DNA from: Petrocella atlantisensis
GTDB lineage: Bacteria > Bacillota > Clostridia > Lachnospirales > Vallitaleaceae
Direction of reading: 5' to 3'
NCBI RefSeq assembly: GCF_900538275.1
Contig: NZ_LR130778.1
Span: 2,042,001 to 2,106,000, forward strand
Length of the DNA: 64,000 bases
Part shown: positions 62,412-64,000 of the stretch, in pieces
Layout of the letters: every line of letters begins with the position of its first letter
Numbering within the stretch: position 1 is the stretch's first letter
Position numbers and translations under genes: made by a program
Notes under the pieces: generated by a model
Seen by the model: the letters and a program-made list of their open reading frames with translations, nothing else
What the model was told of the DNA's origin: nothing
The model's database searches: none

Positions 62412-64000
62412 TTATAATTTTGCTTTTGCAGTTTTATTCAAACAAATGGCCGGAAGTTCATCAGACCAGGGAAGTAACTTATCAAGAAACAATCTATCCT
62501 TTTGATCTTGTTTGTCTTTTAGCACTTCTAACAGATATTCTAGGTACCTATAAGGATTTAGATTATTAGCTTTTGCTGTCTCTGTAATACTGTAAATGAT
62601 TGCACTCGACTTGGCACCGTCGATTGTATCAATGAGTTTCCATGTGTGTTTATGTAGGCAAAAGGTACGCAATGCACCTTCTGTAGCGTTATTATCCATA
62701 GGTACTTCACCATCATCAAGAAACACTTTTAAGCTTTCTTCATGATTCAAACAATAATCGATACCTTCCCTGGTTTTCCCTTTAGATAGCCCATTGTTAC
62801 TTTTTATATTTCGTGCCCACAGGAAAAAGGCCTCAACAAGTGGCTTGACGGTCAGTTGCCTCAAATGATACCGCTCTAATGGTTCAAGTTGTGACAGCTC
62901 ATTATCCTGATGATATATGGCGCCTATCTGTTTAAGTGCCTGGTAGGCAATCGTTTCCTTGCCTTCCGTTTTCTTTGTTTGAGGTAAGGCTTTAATAGCA
63001 TCCGAAAAGCGTCGTCTGCTATGTGCCCAACATCCTGCAAATGTGATATCCTGGTTATCCTTATCCAGCTTTTTATAGGCCGAATAGCCATCCGTTACCA
63101 CAACACCCTTGAAGTTTTTCAGAAATTCCTTTGGATGATCACTTTTACGTGTCTTCTGGTATTCATAGAGTATTATGGGTGTATCCTTATAGTGTTTGCC
63201 CGTTCGGTAAACCCACATGTAACTCTGGCTATTTGCCGGCCGACCGTCTTTTGATACTTTCACAGGTGTTTCGTCAGCTTGCAGCACATGAAACTGATAC
63301 ATCTCCTCGTGAAGTCGGTCGTATAACGTGCCAAGATAACGATCAGCACATTGTATCATCCAGTTAGCCATTACTTGTTTGGAAATGTGAATATCGTTTC
63401 TTAAATAATCCTGGCTAATCCGGTGCAATGGCATTCCATTTACATATTTGCCATTCATGATACTTGCCACCAATGAGGGCGTCGCAATACTATTACGCAA
63501 CAGGCTCTTTGGACGGTCTGCTTTGACGATTGTTTGATTGTCTTTGCCTGCATATACCTGGACATGATGCTCTTGTACTGTAAAAACAGCGGGATCAACT
63601 TTTACCCGTTTATAGATTTCATCCGGAAGTTGTTTCCATCCATTAGGTCCAAAGGTTTTTTCTAGATCTTCATCTGACATCTTATGAATGATTTCTTCTA
63701 CAGGAAGATCTTTTAAGTCGACCTCACGTTTACCTGCTTTTTTACGGCGCGTCACCATGATGACTTCATCTTCAGTAGGTTCAACAACATATTTATTTTC
63801 TATTAATGCTTCAGCTTCATTAAAAAGATAGCTCAACTGATCATCAATAACATCTAGCTTTTCGGAAGATCGACTATACTGTTTATTATTCATCACACCA
63901 ATCTGCTCAATCAAATATTCTACATTCTGATTGAGTCGTTCCAGCTGATCTTGCATCGCTAAAACGATAGCTATGACCGTTTCCTTACTGCAATTATTCA
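62412..64000 (-). CDS. IS66-family transposase (TnpC), 5' end outside the window
   Basis: The ORF from ATG 63956 gives 514 aa, but the frame stays open to base 64000 and the added residues ('NNCSKETVIAIVLA') look like the normal IS66 N-terminus, so the start is probably beyond the window. Features: N-terminal coiled coil (leucine-rich, about residues 1-60), a zinc-less middle, the DDE domain with 'LQADETPVKV', 'VVTDGYSAYKK' and 'NNATEGALRTF' (the usual NxxER region reads TEGA here), and a C-terminal IS66 tail. No stops interrupt it. Confidence 0.88.
   Translation of the reverse strand, partial: NNCSKETVIAIVLAMQDQLERLNQNVEYLIEQIGVMNNKQYSRSSEKLDVIDDQLSYLFNEAEALIENKYVVEPTEDEVIMVTRRKKAGKREVDLKDLPVEEIIHKMSDEDLEKTFGPNGWKQLPDEIYKRVKVDPAVFTVQEHHVQVYAGKDNQTIVKADRPKSLLRNSIATPSLVASIMNGKYVNGMPLHRISQDYLRNDIHISKQVMANWMIQCADRYLGTLYDRLHEEMYQFHVLQADETPVKVSKDGRPANSQSYMWVYRTGKHYKDTPIILYEYQKTRKSDHPKEFLKNFKGVVVTDGYSAYKKLDKDNQDITFAGCWAHSRRRFSDAIKALPQTKKTEGKETIAYQALKQIGAIYHQDNELSQLEPLERYHLRQLTVKPLVEAFFLWARNIKSNNGLSKGKTREGIDYCLNHEESLKVFLDDGEVPMDNNATEGALRTFCLHKHTWKLIDTIDGAKSSAIIYSITETAKANNLNPYRYLEYLLEVLKDKQDQKDRLFLDKLLPWSDELPAICLNKTAKAKL

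Larger units (their letters stand above)
60648..64000 (-). mobile_element. IS66-family element, probably interrupted by ISL3; right part outside the window
   Basis: The IS66 transposase gene runs off the right edge. GTAACGTATACGG at 60648 matches the GTAA ends known for IS66 elements and lies just left of the ISL3 insertion, so the IS66 left end is probably here. The other end, tnpA and tnpB would be beyond 64000. This reading makes ISL3 (60687-62380) an insertion between the IS66 transposase stop and its end repeat. Confidence 0.4.

Overview
The window is low-GC DNA with dense, mostly co-directional genes, strong Shine-Dalgarno sites, a T-box leader in front of proS, an SLH-type S-layer protein, copper-amine-oxidase 'stalk' domains and RpiR/TetR regulators. 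This points to an anaerobic, motile, Gram-positive Clostridia-type bacterium. Acetate kinase, a radical-SAM activase, ETF-coupled oxidation and a chemoreceptor fit that picture. The species cannot be named from this sequence.

Layout. 1-3.1 kb: end of an ABC-2 export operon and a DUF1697 gene. 3.2-13 kb: a catabolic cluster made of a divergent RpiR/SIS regulator with two matching palindromic operators, an AGPS-like FAD oxidase, an MFS carrier, EtfB, EtfA, an SDR, an FGGY kinase and a BCCT carrier. From remembered family knowledge this gene set matches the uncharacterised ygcU/yqcE/ygcR/ygcQ/ygcW/ygcE set of E. coli; its substrate is unknown. 13-29.9 kb: two lipoproteins, four c-di-GMP proteins (GGDEF/HD-GYP, GGDEF/EAL and two membrane GGDEF proteins), a chemoreceptor, a trans-sulfuration PLP enzyme pair, a YjjG-like HAD, a nitroreductase-like protein and an NrdG-like activase. 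30-43.2 kb: ackA, then a TetR-MFP-RND efflux operon, then a MacAB-like MFP-permease-ATPase operon under a Fur-like box. The second operon's MFP gene is split by a 3.4-kb element with three tyrosine recombinases (a recombinase-in-trio type element).

43.2-50 kb: a ZIP metal transporter behind a structured leader, a GYF_2-domain membrane protein, and a giant secreted protein whose signal peptide is separated from its body by one in-frame TAG. 50-60.5 kb: a YefM/YoeB toxin-antitoxin pair, gnd, a DUF4160-DUF2442 pair lying between two near-identical 80-bp terminator repeats, a HAD hydrolase, an unknown polytopic membrane protein, T-box/proS and a large S-layer protein. 60.5-64 kb: an ISL3-family insertion sequence with a perfect 8-bp target duplication, apparently nested in an IS66-family element that runs off the window.

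The most unusual signals are: the paired RpiR operators exactly 40 bp apart; the trio-recombinase element with composite 34-bp inverted ends and a recombinase gene carrying three -1 frameshifts; a hairpin-rich repeat present as a solo intergenic copy and as a copy inside the ISL3 element, with a compensatory base change that keeps a stem intact; the terminator-flanked DUF4160/DUF2442 cassette; and the amber codon in the giant secreted protein.
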